A DNA stretch of 38,597 bases from Bacillota bacterium (GTDB lineage Bacteria; Bacillota_I; Bacilli_A; RF39; UBA660): positions 1 to 38,597 of the forward strand of contig SVAH01000011.1 in NCBI GenBank assembly GCA_015059485.1. The letters are read 5' to 3'. How positions within the stretch are numbered: position 1 is the first letter of the stretch; every line of letters begins with the position of its first letter. Positions 15,367 to 23,030 of this stretch are shown here, one piece after another. A model generated the notes under the pieces. That model did no database searches. It was not told the DNA's origin and saw only the letters and a program-made list of their open reading frames with translations. The translations under genes and the position numbers were made by a program.

Positions 15367-16542
15367 ATGAAAATACTTACAATTAACGCAGGTAGTTCAT
15401 CAATGAAATTTTCAGTAATAGAACTTCCTGAAGAAAAAGAATTAGTAAATGGATATTTCCAAAGAATAGGACTTAATGGAAGTTTCTATGATGTAAAAAT
15501 TAATGGAGAAAAATTACACAGAGATTTAGATTTAAGAAATCATTTAGTTGCTCTTGAATGTATTAAAAAAGAAATAGTAGAATTAGGAGTAGTTAAATCA
15601 CTTGAAGAAATTGATGGTATTGGACATCGTCTAGTTCATGGTGGAGAAACTTATAAAGAAAGTGTTATGATTGATGATGAAGTACTAGCTACTTGTGAAA
15701 AATATAAAAAGCTTGCTAAATTACATATGCCAGCTATGTTATCTTGTATTGAAGCTTCAAAAGAAGCTTTCCCAAATACACCAATGGTTGCAGTATTTGA
15801 TACAGCATTCCATCAAAGTATGGAACCAGTAAACTTTATGTATGCATTACCATATGAATGGTATGAAAAATATGGAGTTAGAAAATATGGATTCCATGGA
15901 ACAAGTCATAAATTTATAAATAGAGAAGTATCTAAATTATTAGGACGTGAAGATTTAAAAGTGATCTCTTGTCACATTGGTTCAGGTGCATCTATTTGTG
16001 CAATAGATTCAGGCAAAGTAGTTGATACATCTATGGGATTTTCTCCAATGACAGGAATTATGATGGGAACTCGTCCTGGAGATGTAGATCCATCAATAGT
16101 TGAATATATGATGGATGAAGCTAATATGAGCTTAGATGAAGTCATGACAGCTATGAACAAAAAAAGTGGCCTTGAAGGAATATGTGGTAAATCAGATTCT
16201 AGAGATGTTGAAGATGGTATCAAAGAAAATGATGAAAAATGTATTCTTGCACAAAATATGTATGCTTGGAAAATTGCTAATTATATAGCAATGTATAATA
16301 ATATGCTTGGTGGAGCTGATGTTATTGTATTAACAGCTGGTCTTGGAGAAAATTCTAAAATGACTAGAAAAGATATTTTAGATAGAATAGCTACATTAGG
16401 TGTAAAAATTGATGAAAGTGCTAATGACTTTAGAGGAGAAGTTAGAAAAATTACTACTGAAGATTCTAAAATTCCAGTGTATGTAATTCCAACTAATGAA
16501 GAGTTAATGATAGCGCTTGATACTTATAACATAGTTAAATAA
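15367..16542 (+). CDS. ackA: Acetate kinase
   Basis: AckA interconverts acetyl phosphate + ADP and acetate + ATP, the substrate-level ATP step of fermentation. The 391-residue protein has the N-terminal signature ILTINAGSSSMKF and the substrate loop GHRLVHGG. It also has the catalytic region FDTAFHQSM, the second signature YGFHGTSHKF, SCHIGSGASICAI, MGTRPGDVDP and the C-terminal TAGLGENS. The ATG at 15367 is preceded by AGAGGTGAAAG; the ATG at 15346 lies upstream of that site. No pta gene is adjacent. Confidence 0.97.
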   Translation: MKILTINAGSSSMKFSVIELPEEKELVNGYFQRIGLNGSFYDVKINGEKLHRDLDLRNHLVALECIKKEIVELGVVKSLEEIDGIGHRLVHGGETYKESVMIDDEVLATCEKYKKLAKLHMPAMLSCIEASKEAFPNTPMVAVFDTAFHQSMEPVNFMYALPYEWYEKYGVRKYGFHGTSHKFINREVSKLLGREDLKVISCHIGSGASICAIDSGKVVDTSMGFSPMTGIMMGTRPGDVDPSIVEYMMDEANMSLDEVMTAMNKKSGLEGICGKSDSRDVEDGIKENDEKCILAQNMYAWKIANYIAMYNNMLGGADVIVLTAGLGENSKMTRKDILDRIATLGVKIDESANDFRGEVRKITTEDSKIPVYVIPTNEELMIALDTYNIVK

Positions 16543-16555
16543 TAATGTTAGTAGA

Positions 16556-17533
16556 ATGGATGTGATTACTATCACAAGAAATATATATAAAGATATTTAT
16601 AAAAAAATAAAGGAATATGACACAATAGTAGTACTTAGACATGTTAGTCCAGATCCTGATGCAATTGCATCACAAATAGCATTAAGAGATTCTATTAAAC
16701 TAACGTTTCCAAAGAAAAAAGTTTATGCTCTTGGAGCATCAGTTTCTAGATTTAAAAAGTATGGATTAATGGATAAAGTTAATTATGATGAATTGAAAAA
16801 TTCTTTAGTAGTAGCTCTTGATGTTCCTAATTTATTTAGAGTAGATGGACTTGAATACATCGAGTATAAAGAAATGATTAAAATAGATCATCATCCATTT
16901 GAAGATAAATTTGGAGAAATAGAATATGTTGACCCTGATGCATCTTCTGCTTGTGAATTACTTGCTAAAGTAATATTTAATTCCAAATTAAAAATAGATA
17001 AAAATATAGCTAATAATCTATTTTTAGGAATAGTGTCAGATAGTGATAGATTTTTAGTAGATTCAACAACAAAAGAAACATTTAAAATTGTATATAAATT
17101 AATAGATGAAGTAGATATTGATTTTACTAGTCTTTATCCAATTTTATATGAAAGACCAATAAATGAGATTAAATTCCATGGTTATATAGCTAATAATTTA
17201 ACTATAACAGAAAATGGTCTTGCATATATGAAATTTGATGCCGACATATTTAATGAATACGGAGTAGATCCATCAACACCTTCTAATATGATAAATGATT
17301 TTAATAATATTAAAGATATTTATTCTTGGGTATTTATAACAACTGATGAAAAAAATGATCAATACAAAGTCAATATTAGAAGTAGAGGTCCAATAATAAA
17401 TGAGATAGCTTCTAAATATAATGGTGGTGGTCATAAATTTGCATCTGGGGCAAGGCCTAAAACAATGGAAAGTGTTGATAATTTAATAAAAGATTTAGAT
17501 GAAGCTTGTAAGAACTATAAAGATAATTTATAG
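16556..17533 (+). CDS. nrnA: DHH-family bifunctional oligoribonuclease/pAp phosphatase (NrnA-like)
   Basis: NrnA degrades short oligoribonucleotides and dephosphorylates pAp. The DHH phosphoesterase domain has RHVSPDPDAIASQIA (aligned to HxxPDxDAIGS, first His at about residue 29), VALDVPN, IKIDHHPFEDKFG and FLGIVSDSDRF. The DHHA1 domain ends with the binding motif NGGGHKFASGA. The length of 325 fits. The ATG at 16556 lacks a clear ribosome-binding site, so the exact start is uncertain. It follows ackA by 13 bases and is probably its operon partner. Confidence 0.9.
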   Translation: MDVITITRNIYKDIYKKIKEYDTIVVLRHVSPDPDAIASQIALRDSIKLTFPKKKVYALGASVSRFKKYGLMDKVNYDELKNSLVVALDVPNLFRVDGLEYIEYKEMIKIDHHPFEDKFGEIEYVDPDASSACELLAKVIFNSKLKIDKNIANNLFLGIVSDSDRFLVDSTTKETFKIVYKLIDEVDIDFTSLYPILYERPINEIKFHGYIANNLTITENGLAYMKFDADIFNEYGVDPSTPSNMINDFNNIKDIYSWVFITTDEKNDQYKVNIRSRGPIINEIASKYNGGGHKFASGARPKTMESVDNLIKDLDEACKNYKDNL

Positions 17534-17543
17534 TTCTTTTTAT
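17511..17543 (+). terminator. Terminator after nrnA
   Basis: Perfect 11-bp stem AGAACTATAAA/TTTATAGTTCT (17511-17521 with 17527-17537) plus T-rich tail; the 3' arm covers the stop codon. Confidence 0.85.
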
Positions 17544-17604
17544 TATGAAAAAATAAAAAGTGTAAACTAGTATGTAAAATTGTAATTATAAATTGATTTT
17601 TATG

Positions 17605-17632
17605 TTGCAAAAAAATAATAAGTTGATAAAAT
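17605..17632 (+). promoter_or_regulatory. Predicted promoter of the TasA-like gene
   Basis: TTGCAA (17605-17610), 16-base A-rich spacer, TAAAAT (17627-17632). The -10 and downstream AAGAATAG resemble the cassette promoters, but an A-rich spacer replaces the G tract. Confidence 0.55.
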
Positions 17633-17657
17633 TGAATTAAGAATAGGGTGAATATAT

Positions 17658-18317
17658 ATGAAGAAATTTTTAAATAATAAAGAAAAAAGTTTAGTAGTTT
17701 TAAGCATATTAGTTTTAGTAGCTTTAATAGGAACATCATTTGCTTACTATAGAGCAAGAGTAACAAAAATTAGAGAAACAGAAACTAAGATTAAAACAAA
17801 TGAATTAGATTTAATATATACAGGAGTTGGAGAAATAGATTATTCATCAATGATACCTGGAGATAGTTTTGTAAAAACATTTACTGTAGAAAACATATCT
17901 CATAGATCAGTATCATTTAATATATACATGCAAGAAATATTAAATGAATTAAATGAAGATCTAGTATATAAAATAGAAGAAACAGATTCATCTGGTAATG
18001 TTTTAACTGAAATAAAAGCTGAAACAGCATTACCTACTACTAATGAAGGAAAATCATATTTAGTACAAGATATAGAAATAGCAAAAGAAACAACAAAATA
18101 TTATAAAATGACAATAGAATATAAATATACAGATACACCACAAAATGATTATCAAGGAAAGAGATTCAAAGCTAAAGTAGGAATAGATAGTAATGCAGTT
18201 GATAATTTAAGTGCGACAATAGATGCAGAAGATGTAGAATATACAAATAGTTATACAGATTGCCAAGATGCAGCATGTGCAGTTGATGAATTATATAGTG
18301 AAATAGCAGGAGCATAA
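17658..18317 (+). CDS. Exported TasA/camelysin-like protein with a C-terminal VDELY motif
   Basis: A 219-residue protein with a signal/anchor (about 10-30, SLVVLSILVLVALIGTSFAY) and an immunoglobulin-like beta-rich region. Features such as LDLIYTGVGEIDYSSMIPGD and FTVENISHRSVSFNIYM are seen in TasA/camelysin-type fibre proteins. The C-terminus carries two Cys and AACAVDELY, echoing the DALDELY/KALDTLY segment that follows the anchor in the four cassette proteins. No SipW-like peptidase gene is in the window. TasA-type function (extracellular fibres) is inference from pattern only. The ribosome-binding site AGGGTGA precedes the ATG. Cassette 3 follows after a terminator. Confidence 0.65.
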   Translation: MKKFLNNKEKSLVVLSILVLVALIGTSFAYYRARVTKIRETETKIKTNELDLIYTGVGEIDYSSMIPGDSFVKTFTVENISHRSVSFNIYMQEILNELNEDLVYKIEETDSSGNVLTEIKAETALPTTNEGKSYLVQDIEIAKETTKYYKMTIEYKYTDTPQNDYQGKRFKAKVGIDSNAVDNLSATIDAEDVEYTNSYTDCQDAACAVDELYSEIAGA

Positions 18318-18334
18318 TAAAAAATAATGTAAAG

Positions 18335-18360
18335 AAGTAGTTCAAAGAGCTACTTTTTTT
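18335..18360 (+). terminator. Cassette 5' terminator (insulator), copy in cassette 3
   Basis: Stem AAGTAGTTC/GAGCTACTT (18335-18343 with 18347-18355, one G-U pair) and a T run ending one base before the next TTGACA. Homologous to 7428-7453. Confidence 0.85.
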
Positions 18361-18361
18361 A

Positions 18362-18389
18362 TTGACAAACACACCTGGGGGGGTAAAAT
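18362..18389 (+). promoter_or_regulatory. G-tract promoter 3 (7 G, spacer 16): candidate phase-variable promoter
   Basis: TTGACA 18362-18367, nine bases AACACACCT then seven G (18377-18383), TAAAAT 18384-18389. The three-G difference from promoters 1 and 2 is what tract slippage would produce. Confidence 0.8.
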
Positions 18390-18412
18390 AGACTTAGAAT
18401 AGAGGAATGTAT

Positions 18413-18967
18413 ATGAAGAGAGTGTTAAAAAGTAGAATACTACTAGTAATAGTAACAGTTATATTAACTGGAAGTATAAGTGTATATGCATCAAGAAAGT
18501 ATTATGCAAGTGATATAACATATAAAGAAACAACACTAGATAAAGCCCTAGATACATTATATACAACTCAAAATACAACAGTAAATAATTTAAATAGTCA
18601 AATAACAACTAAAGATGCAACAATAAGTAGTTTACAATCACAAGTTGAATCTTTAACAGCTACAGCATCAGAAAAAGACTATGTAACAGGAACTTTTAAA
18701 GTTAAGGCTGGTACGACTAATAGTCCGGATTTAGGTTTTTATCTAAGTAAAGCTTTAATATATACGCAGAATGCCTCTTGGAGCACTTTAAGTATTTTAA
18801 CTAGAAGTGGCTGTATTGCTTTTGGCGGAGATAACGTAGGTGGTGGTTGGTCTTCGAGTGATTGCAGTTATTATTGGTCAATAACTGATACTGGATTTAG
18901 GTCTACTAATTACACGTCGTCAGATGGTGAGTTAAAATTTAATTGGACTTATTATGCATTTAGATAA
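18413..18967 (+). CDS. Surface cassette protein 3: common anchor, coiled coil and tail-fibre-like C-terminal domain
   Basis: A 184-residue exported protein. The shared anchor SRILLVIVTVILTGSISVYA is followed by the same YYASDITYKETTLDKALDTL block as protein 2 and a coiled coil (TTKDATISSLQSQVESL). The variable domain (about 90-184) has LGFYLSKALIYTQNAS, a glycine/serine-rich centre GGDNVGGGWSSSDC, and ends FNWTYYAFR. This matches the closing pattern FSWSAYR of protein 1, so proteins 1 and 3 likely share a related fold. The start at ATG 18413 is seven bases after AGAGG. It is flanked by the same two terminators as cassette 1. Ligand binding is inferred. Confidence 0.8.
   Translation: MKRVLKSRILLVIVTVILTGSISVYASRKYYASDITYKETTLDKALDTLYTTQNTTVNNLNSQITTKDATISSLQSQVESLTATASEKDYVTGTFKVKAGTTNSPDLGFYLSKALIYTQNASWSTLSILTRSGCIAFGGDNVGGGWSSSDCSYYWSITDTGFRSTNYTSSDGELKFNWTYYAFR
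18492..18606 (+). repeat. 115-bp exact repeat inside cassette genes 2 and 3 (copy in gene 3)
   Basis: Identical to 12287-12401; see that copy. Divergence starts abruptly on both sides. Confidence 0.9.
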
Positions 18968-18996
18968 AATATTAGATTAATTTCTAATATTTTTTT
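18966..18996 (+). terminator. Cassette 3' terminator, copy in cassette 3
   Basis: Stem AAAATATTAGA/TCTAATATTTT (18966-18976 with 18983-18993), loop TTAATT, T run. Identical to 8253-8283. Confidence 0.85.
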
Positions 18997-19027
18997 GATT
19001 TTACAGAAATTTCGACAAAATATTCTT

Positions 19028-19070
19028 CTTTCATGTGTTAGGATATTCCTTAAAAACAAATGAAAGGGGA
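19028..19070 (+). promoter_or_regulatory. Hairpin that could partly mask the ribosome-binding site of the YhcG-like gene
   Basis: CTTTCATGTG (19028-19037) pairs with CAAATGAAAG (19057-19066) with one mismatch; the 3' arm runs into the GGGG ribosome-binding segment (19066-19069). Confidence 0.4.
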
Positions 19071-19078
19071 TTTTTATT

Positions 19079-19993
19079 TTGGAAAACTATTATAATGAGA
19101 TAAAAAAAGAATTATTAAATTATGAAATAACAAAGAAAGTAAAAGAGTATTCAATTAATAAAAGTGAACTTGAAACTAAATATAATGTAGGTAAGATGTT
19201 AATTGAAGCACAAGGAGGAGAAGAAAGAGCAAAATATGGTAATGGTTTAATTAAAGAATATTCTATTAAACTATTAAAAGAAACAGGACTTGAATATAGT
19301 GAAAGATCTTTAAGACAAATGAGGCAGTTCTATTTATTTTCAGAAAATGAGATTTGGAAACCGCTGGTTTCCAAATTAAATTGGACGCATTGTTTAATAT
19401 TAATGAGTTTAAAAGAAGATATACAAATAAAGTATTATATTAATCAAATACTTACAAAACACTTATCTAAAAGACAATTAGAAGAAAAGATAAAATCAAA
19501 AGAATATGAAAGATTAAGTGAAGAAACTAAGAATAAGTTATCTTTAGATAGTACTCAGGAATATGAAATAACAGACTTTATAAGGAATCCAATAATTATA
19601 AAGAATACTAAGAAAGATGAAAAAGTAGATGAGAAAGCATTACAAAAACTAATACTTGAAAATATACCATCTTTTTTAGAACAATTGGGAGAAGGTTTTA
19701 CATTCATAAAAAATGAATATAAAATAAAAATGGGTAATACTTATAATTATATAGATTTATTATTATTTAATATAAAGTATAATTCATATGTAGTAGTAGA
19801 ACTAAAAACAACTAAGCTAGAAAAAGAACATATTGGTCAAGTACAAATATATATGAACTATATAGATACAAATATAAAAACAATATATCAAGATAAAACA
19901 ATAGGAATAATAATAGCAAAAGAAAATAATAAATATGTAATGAAATATTGTTCTGATCCTAGAATATATAATACTACATATGTTTTAAATTAA
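19079..19993 (+). CDS. YhcG/DUF1016-family PD-(D/E)XK nuclease
   Basis: A 304-residue protein with the two-part DUF1016 layout. The N-terminal helical domain has YNVGKMLIEAQGGEERAKYG, the family-typical YSERSLRQMRQFY and the LSWTH-like LNWTHCLILMS. The C-terminal PD-(D/E)XK domain has YIDLLLFN (acidic Asp), YVVVELKTTKLEKEHIGQVQ (the ExK and downstream Gln) and TIGIIIAKE. Catalytic residues look intact. Relatives occur near restriction systems, mobile elements and chaperone loci; the biological role is unsettled. The start is TTG at 19079, nine bases after GGGGA; no ATG fits. It sits alone between surface cassette 3 and mutS and looks like accessory cargo. Confidence 0.88.
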   Translation: MENYYNEIKKELLNYEITKKVKEYSINKSELETKYNVGKMLIEAQGGEERAKYGNGLIKEYSIKLLKETGLEYSERSLRQMRQFYLFSENEIWKPLVSKLNWTHCLILMSLKEDIQIKYYINQILTKHLSKRQLEEKIKSKEYERLSEETKNKLSLDSTQEYEITDFIRNPIIIKNTKKDEKVDEKALQKLILENIPSFLEQLGEGFTFIKNEYKIKMGNTYNYIDLLLFNIKYNSYVVVELKTTKLEKEHIGQVQIYMNYIDTNIKTIYQDKTIGIIIAKENNKYVMKYCSDPRIYNTTYVLN

Positions 19994-20014
19994 TAAAATC
20001 TTTAATCTTTTTTA

Positions 20015-20044
20015 TTGTTAATAAATATTTATACGTGTTATAAT
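20015..20044 (+). promoter_or_regulatory. Predicted mutS promoter (extended -10)
   Basis: TTGTTA (20015-20020), 18-base spacer, TATAAT (20039-20044) preceded by TGT. Confidence 0.6.
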
Positions 20045-20072
20045 AAATACTGTGGTAGTAAGGGTGGTAAAA

Positions 20073-22613
20073 ATGCTAAGAGAAGAAGTAGACAGAAAAA
20101 AATTATCTCCAGGAATGTTACAATATATGGAAATAAAAGATAACTATACAGAAGAGTTATTGTTTTATAGATTAGGGGATTTCTATGAATTATTCTTTCA
20201 AGATGGAGAAATAACTGCTCGTGAATGTGAACTTACTTTAACTGGTAAAAATGCTGGATTAGATGAAAGAATACCTATGTGTGGTGTTCCATATCATTCA
20301 GTAAAACCTTATATAGAAAAACTTGTAAATAAAGGATATAAAGTAGCTATATGTGAACAACTTGAAGATCCTAAAAATGCTAAAGGCGTAGTTAAAAGAG
20401 GAGTTACTCAAGTAATATCTAAAGGTACCATTGTTGATAATGATCTTTTAAATGAACATGACAATAATTATATAGCTAGTGTACTTGATTTTAAATATAT
20501 TTATATACTTACATATGCTGATGTTTCTACTGGTTCGCTTAATATATTAGAAATACCATATATGAAAGATAAATTAATAAATGAAATATTAAATTTAAAT
20601 GTAAAAGAATTAATACTTGCAGATAATACAGATGTAGATTTAATTAATATATTAAAAAATAATTATGGTATTGATATTAATATATCTAGTGAATACTTAG
20701 AAGACAAATATCAAAATTTAGTAGATACTGTTGAGGATATAAGATATAAAACAGGAGTAAAACATTTACTTTATTATTTAGTAGTTAAAGAATTAAAAGA
20801 ACTTGATCACTTTAATAATGTTAATTTAGTAGATAAAAATTCTTATTTGGAAATGGATATACATACTGTTAGAAACCTTGAATTAGTTGAAACTTTAAGA
20901 TTAAAAGATAGAACATATTCTCTTTTATGGTTACTTGATAAAACCAAAACTTCTATGGGGTCTAGATGTCTAAAGCATTGGCTTTTAAACCCTTTAAAAG
21001 ATAAAAAAATGTTAATAAGTAGATACGATAAAATAGATAAATTAAATGAAGAATTTATTTTAAGAGATAAATTAAAAAATATATTATATGAAATATATGA
21101 TATAGAAAGACTATGTGGTAAAGTAGCATGCGGTAATTTGAATGCAAGAGATTTACTTCAATTAAAAACTAGCTTAAAAGTATTACCTGAATTAAAACAA
21201 ACGGTGGAAGAATTAAAATTTAGCTATGATATAGATACTCATAATGTATTATATGAACTTTTAGAAAAAGCAATTTATGAAAATCCACCTGTTACTTTAA
21301 AAGAAGGTTATTTAATAAAAGATGGATATAATGAAGAACTTGATGAATTAAAAAGCATAAGAAGTGGTGGTAAAAGCTTTATTGCGGATTTCGAAAATAA
21401 ATTAAAAGAAGATACTGGTATTAAAAATTTAAAAGTTGGTTTTAATAAAGTATTTGGTTATTATATAGAAATATCTAAAGGTCAAGTAAAAGATATACCA
21501 GAAGGATTAAATTGGGAAAGAAGACAAACATTAACCAATTATGAAAGATATATTTCTCCTGACTTAAAAGAAAAAGAATCTTTGATATTAAATGCAGAAG
21601 AAAAAATTATTAATATAGAATATGATTTGTTTTGTGAAATAAAAGAAGAAGTAAAAAAATATTTAATATCTTTAAAAAATGTTGCTTCAATAATTGCTGA
21701 AATAGATGCTATATGTTCTTTGTCAGTAGCGGCTGATGATTATAATTTAGTAAGACCTACATTAAATGATGAACATATAATAGAAATAATTGAAGGAAGA
21801 CATCCAGTAGTTGAAAGGGTATCTAAGAATTCATATGTTTGCAATGATTGTATAATGAATAAAGATATAAATACTCTTTTAATAACTGGTCCAAATATGA
21901 GTGGTAAATCAACATATATGAGACAACTTGCAATAATAGTTATTATGGCTCAAATAGGATCTTTTGTACCTGCTAAGATAGCTAACTTACCAGTTATTGA
22001 TAAGATATTTACAAGAATTGGAGCATCAGATGATTTAGTTGCTGGAGAATCAACATTTATGGTTGAAATGAAAGAGGCCAAAAATGCTTTAGTTAATGCA
22101 ACAAGTGATAGTTTGATATTATTTGATGAACTTGGAAGAGGTACAGCTACATATGATGGAATGAGTCTTGCAAAGGCAATACTTGAATATGTTAATAATA
22201 ATATTAAGTGTAAAACATTATTTTCAACTCATTATCATGAATTAACTACTATGGAAAGAGAATGTAATGGTATTAAAAATGTACATGTATCAGCTAATGA
22301 AGAAGATGGAAATATTATATTTTTACATAAGATAAAAAGTGGAGCAGTAGATAAAAGTTATGGTATACATGTTGCAAAATTATCTGGCATGCCAGATGAA
22401 GTAATAAAAAATGCTAGTGAAATATTAAAATACTATGAAAGTAATAAAACTAAAAAAGATACTGGTAAAGTTCAACTTGCAATGGTTTTTGATGAACCTG
22501 TAAAAGAAGATAATGAAATAGTAAATAAAATAAAAGATACAGATGTATTAAATATGACTCCAATTGAAGCAATGAACTTACTATATGAATTAAAAGAAAT
22601 GAGTAAAAAATAA
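20073..22613 (+). CDS. mutS: DNA mismatch repair protein MutS
   Basis: MutS recognises mismatches and small loops. Near the N-terminus RLGDFYELFFQDGEIT contains the Phe-x-Glu mismatch-probing element. Connector, lever and clamp domains follow. The ATPase has Walker A GPNMSGKSTYMRQLA, Walker B LFDELGRGTATYDG and FSTHYHELTT. The C-terminal TPIEAMNLLYELKEM is intact. The length of 846 is normal. ATG 20073 is preceded by AAGGGTGG; the upstream GTG codons belong to the leader. mutL is not downstream; a TA locus and surface cassette 4 are inserted directly after the stop. MutS level would affect G-tract stability. Confidence 0.97.
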   Translation: MLREEVDRKKLSPGMLQYMEIKDNYTEELLFYRLGDFYELFFQDGEITARECELTLTGKNAGLDERIPMCGVPYHSVKPYIEKLVNKGYKVAICEQLEDPKNAKGVVKRGVTQVISKGTIVDNDLLNEHDNNYIASVLDFKYIYILTYADVSTGSLNILEIPYMKDKLINEILNLNVKELILADNTDVDLINILKNNYGIDINISSEYLEDKYQNLVDTVEDIRYKTGVKHLLYYLVVKELKELDHFNNVNLVDKNSYLEMDIHTVRNLELVETLRLKDRTYSLLWLLDKTKTSMGSRCLKHWLLNPLKDKKMLISRYDKIDKLNEEFILRDKLKNILYEIYDIERLCGKVACGNLNARDLLQLKTSLKVLPELKQTVEELKFSYDIDTHNVLYELLEKAIYENPPVTLKEGYLIKDGYNEELDELKSIRSGGKSFIADFENKLKEDTGIKNLKVGFNKVFGYYIEISKGQVKDIPEGLNWERRQTLTNYERYISPDLKEKESLILNAEEKIINIEYDLFCEIKEEVKKYLISLKNVASIIAEIDAICSLSVAADDYNLVRPTLNDEHIIEIIEGRHPVVERVSKNSYVCNDCIMNKDINTLLITGPNMSGKSTYMRQLAIIVIMAQIGSFVPAKIANLPVIDKIFTRIGASDDLVAGESTFMVEMKEAKNALVNATSDSLILFDELGRGTATYDGMSLAKAILEYVNNNIKCKTLFSTHYHELTTMERECNGIKNVHVSANEEDGNIIFLHKIKSGAVDKSYGIHVAKLSGMPDEVIKNASEILKYYESNKTKKDTGKVQLAMVFDEPVKEDNEIVNKIKDTDVLNMTPIEAMNLLYELKEMSKK

Positions 22614-22643
22614 AATTCTGAAAATTTAATTTCAGAATTTTTT
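22613..22643 (+). terminator. Terminator after mutS; left end of the second TA-cassette repeat
   Basis: Stem AAATTCTGAAA/TTTCAGAATTT (22613-22623 with 22630-22640) with a T tail, homologous to the hairpin after mutM at 11755. Confidence 0.85.
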
Positions 22644-22683
22644 GTCGTATTAGTTCTAGTTTTGCCTTCATTTGTCGAAAGTA

Positions 22684-22711
22684 TTGAAAATAAAAAAAGA
22701 ACTCTTATAAT
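22684..22711 (+). promoter_or_regulatory. Toxin promoter, TA locus 2
   Basis: TTGAAA (22684-22689), 16-base spacer, TATAAT (22706-22711), the same design as TA locus 1. Confidence 0.75.
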
Positions 22712-22721
22712 AGAGTCACTA

Positions 22722-22805
22722 AGGAGCAGAGTTTCTGATGTTTACCTCCAACTATCTGGGCTAATTATTCAGGTGGGTTTTGGATATTGAGGACAAAAGG
22801 AGGTA
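22722..22805 (+). promoter_or_regulatory. Structured leader of toxin mRNA 2, Shine-Dalgarno masked
   Basis: TACCTCC (22743-22749) is complementary to GGAGGTA (22799-22805), covering the ribosome-binding site. AGGAGCAGA (22722-22730) pairs with TCTGCTTCT (22971-22979) with one G-U. Relative to TA locus 1 both arms of the long-range stem have changed (CGG/CCG there, CAGA/TCTG here) while pairing is kept. Confidence 0.6.
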
Positions 22806-22811
22806 GTTATA

Positions 22812-22898
22812 ATGAACAAGGATACTAGGTTATTTTTGCAAAGTATAATAATTTTTATTTTACTACTGATTATTGGCTACTTGTTATATTTAATGTAA
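22812..22898 (+). CDS. Candidate type I toxin 2: 28-residue hydrophobic peptide
   Basis: ATG 22812 to TAA 22896-22898. The product begins MNKDTRLFLQ and continues as one hydrophobic helix (SIIIFILLLIIGYLLYLM). AGGAGGT lies six bases upstream. It shares position, size and topology with the peptide at 11956 but almost no residues, as expected when each toxin must be matched by its own antisense RNA. The convergent RNA overlaps its stop. As with copy 1, a leader-peptide role for the downstream surface gene cannot be excluded. Confidence 0.62.
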   Translation: MNKDTRLFLQSIIIFILLLIIGYLLYLM

Positions 22899-22984
22899 AA
22901 TAAAAAGCATCTTATTCTTATTGAATAAAGATGCTACCCAATTTGTGGTAAGCGTCTAGCCTGAAGGATATCTGCTTCTCACTT
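22896..22984 (-). ncRNA. Candidate antisense RNA antitoxin 2
   Basis: Predicted start at 22984 on the minus strand and end after the hairpin AGCATCTTATTC/GAATAAAGATGCT (22906-22917 with 22923-22935, one bulged A). Its TTTTTATTTT tail exists only on the minus strand. It overlaps the toxin stop codon. Ends are predictions. Confidence 0.55.
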
Positions 22985-23030
22985 AAATAAATAATAACAT
23001 ATAAAAATTTGTAAATCAAGTCTTGACAAG
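22974..23030. repeat. 57-bp identical repeat B
   Basis: Identical to 12108-12164; covers the antitoxin 5' end, its promoter and the TTGACA of G-tract promoter 4. Confidence 0.9.
22991..23019 (-). promoter_or_regulatory. Antitoxin RNA promoter 2 (minus strand)
   Basis: On the minus strand TTGATT (23019-23014), 17-base spacer, TATTAT (22996-22991). Confidence 0.65.

Noticed and set aside
17605-17632. Poly-A spacer promoter of the TasA-like gene as another phase-variable promoter
   Set aside because: The A run is about seven bases and ordinary in this AT-rich genome; no paralogue with a different tract length is available for comparison.
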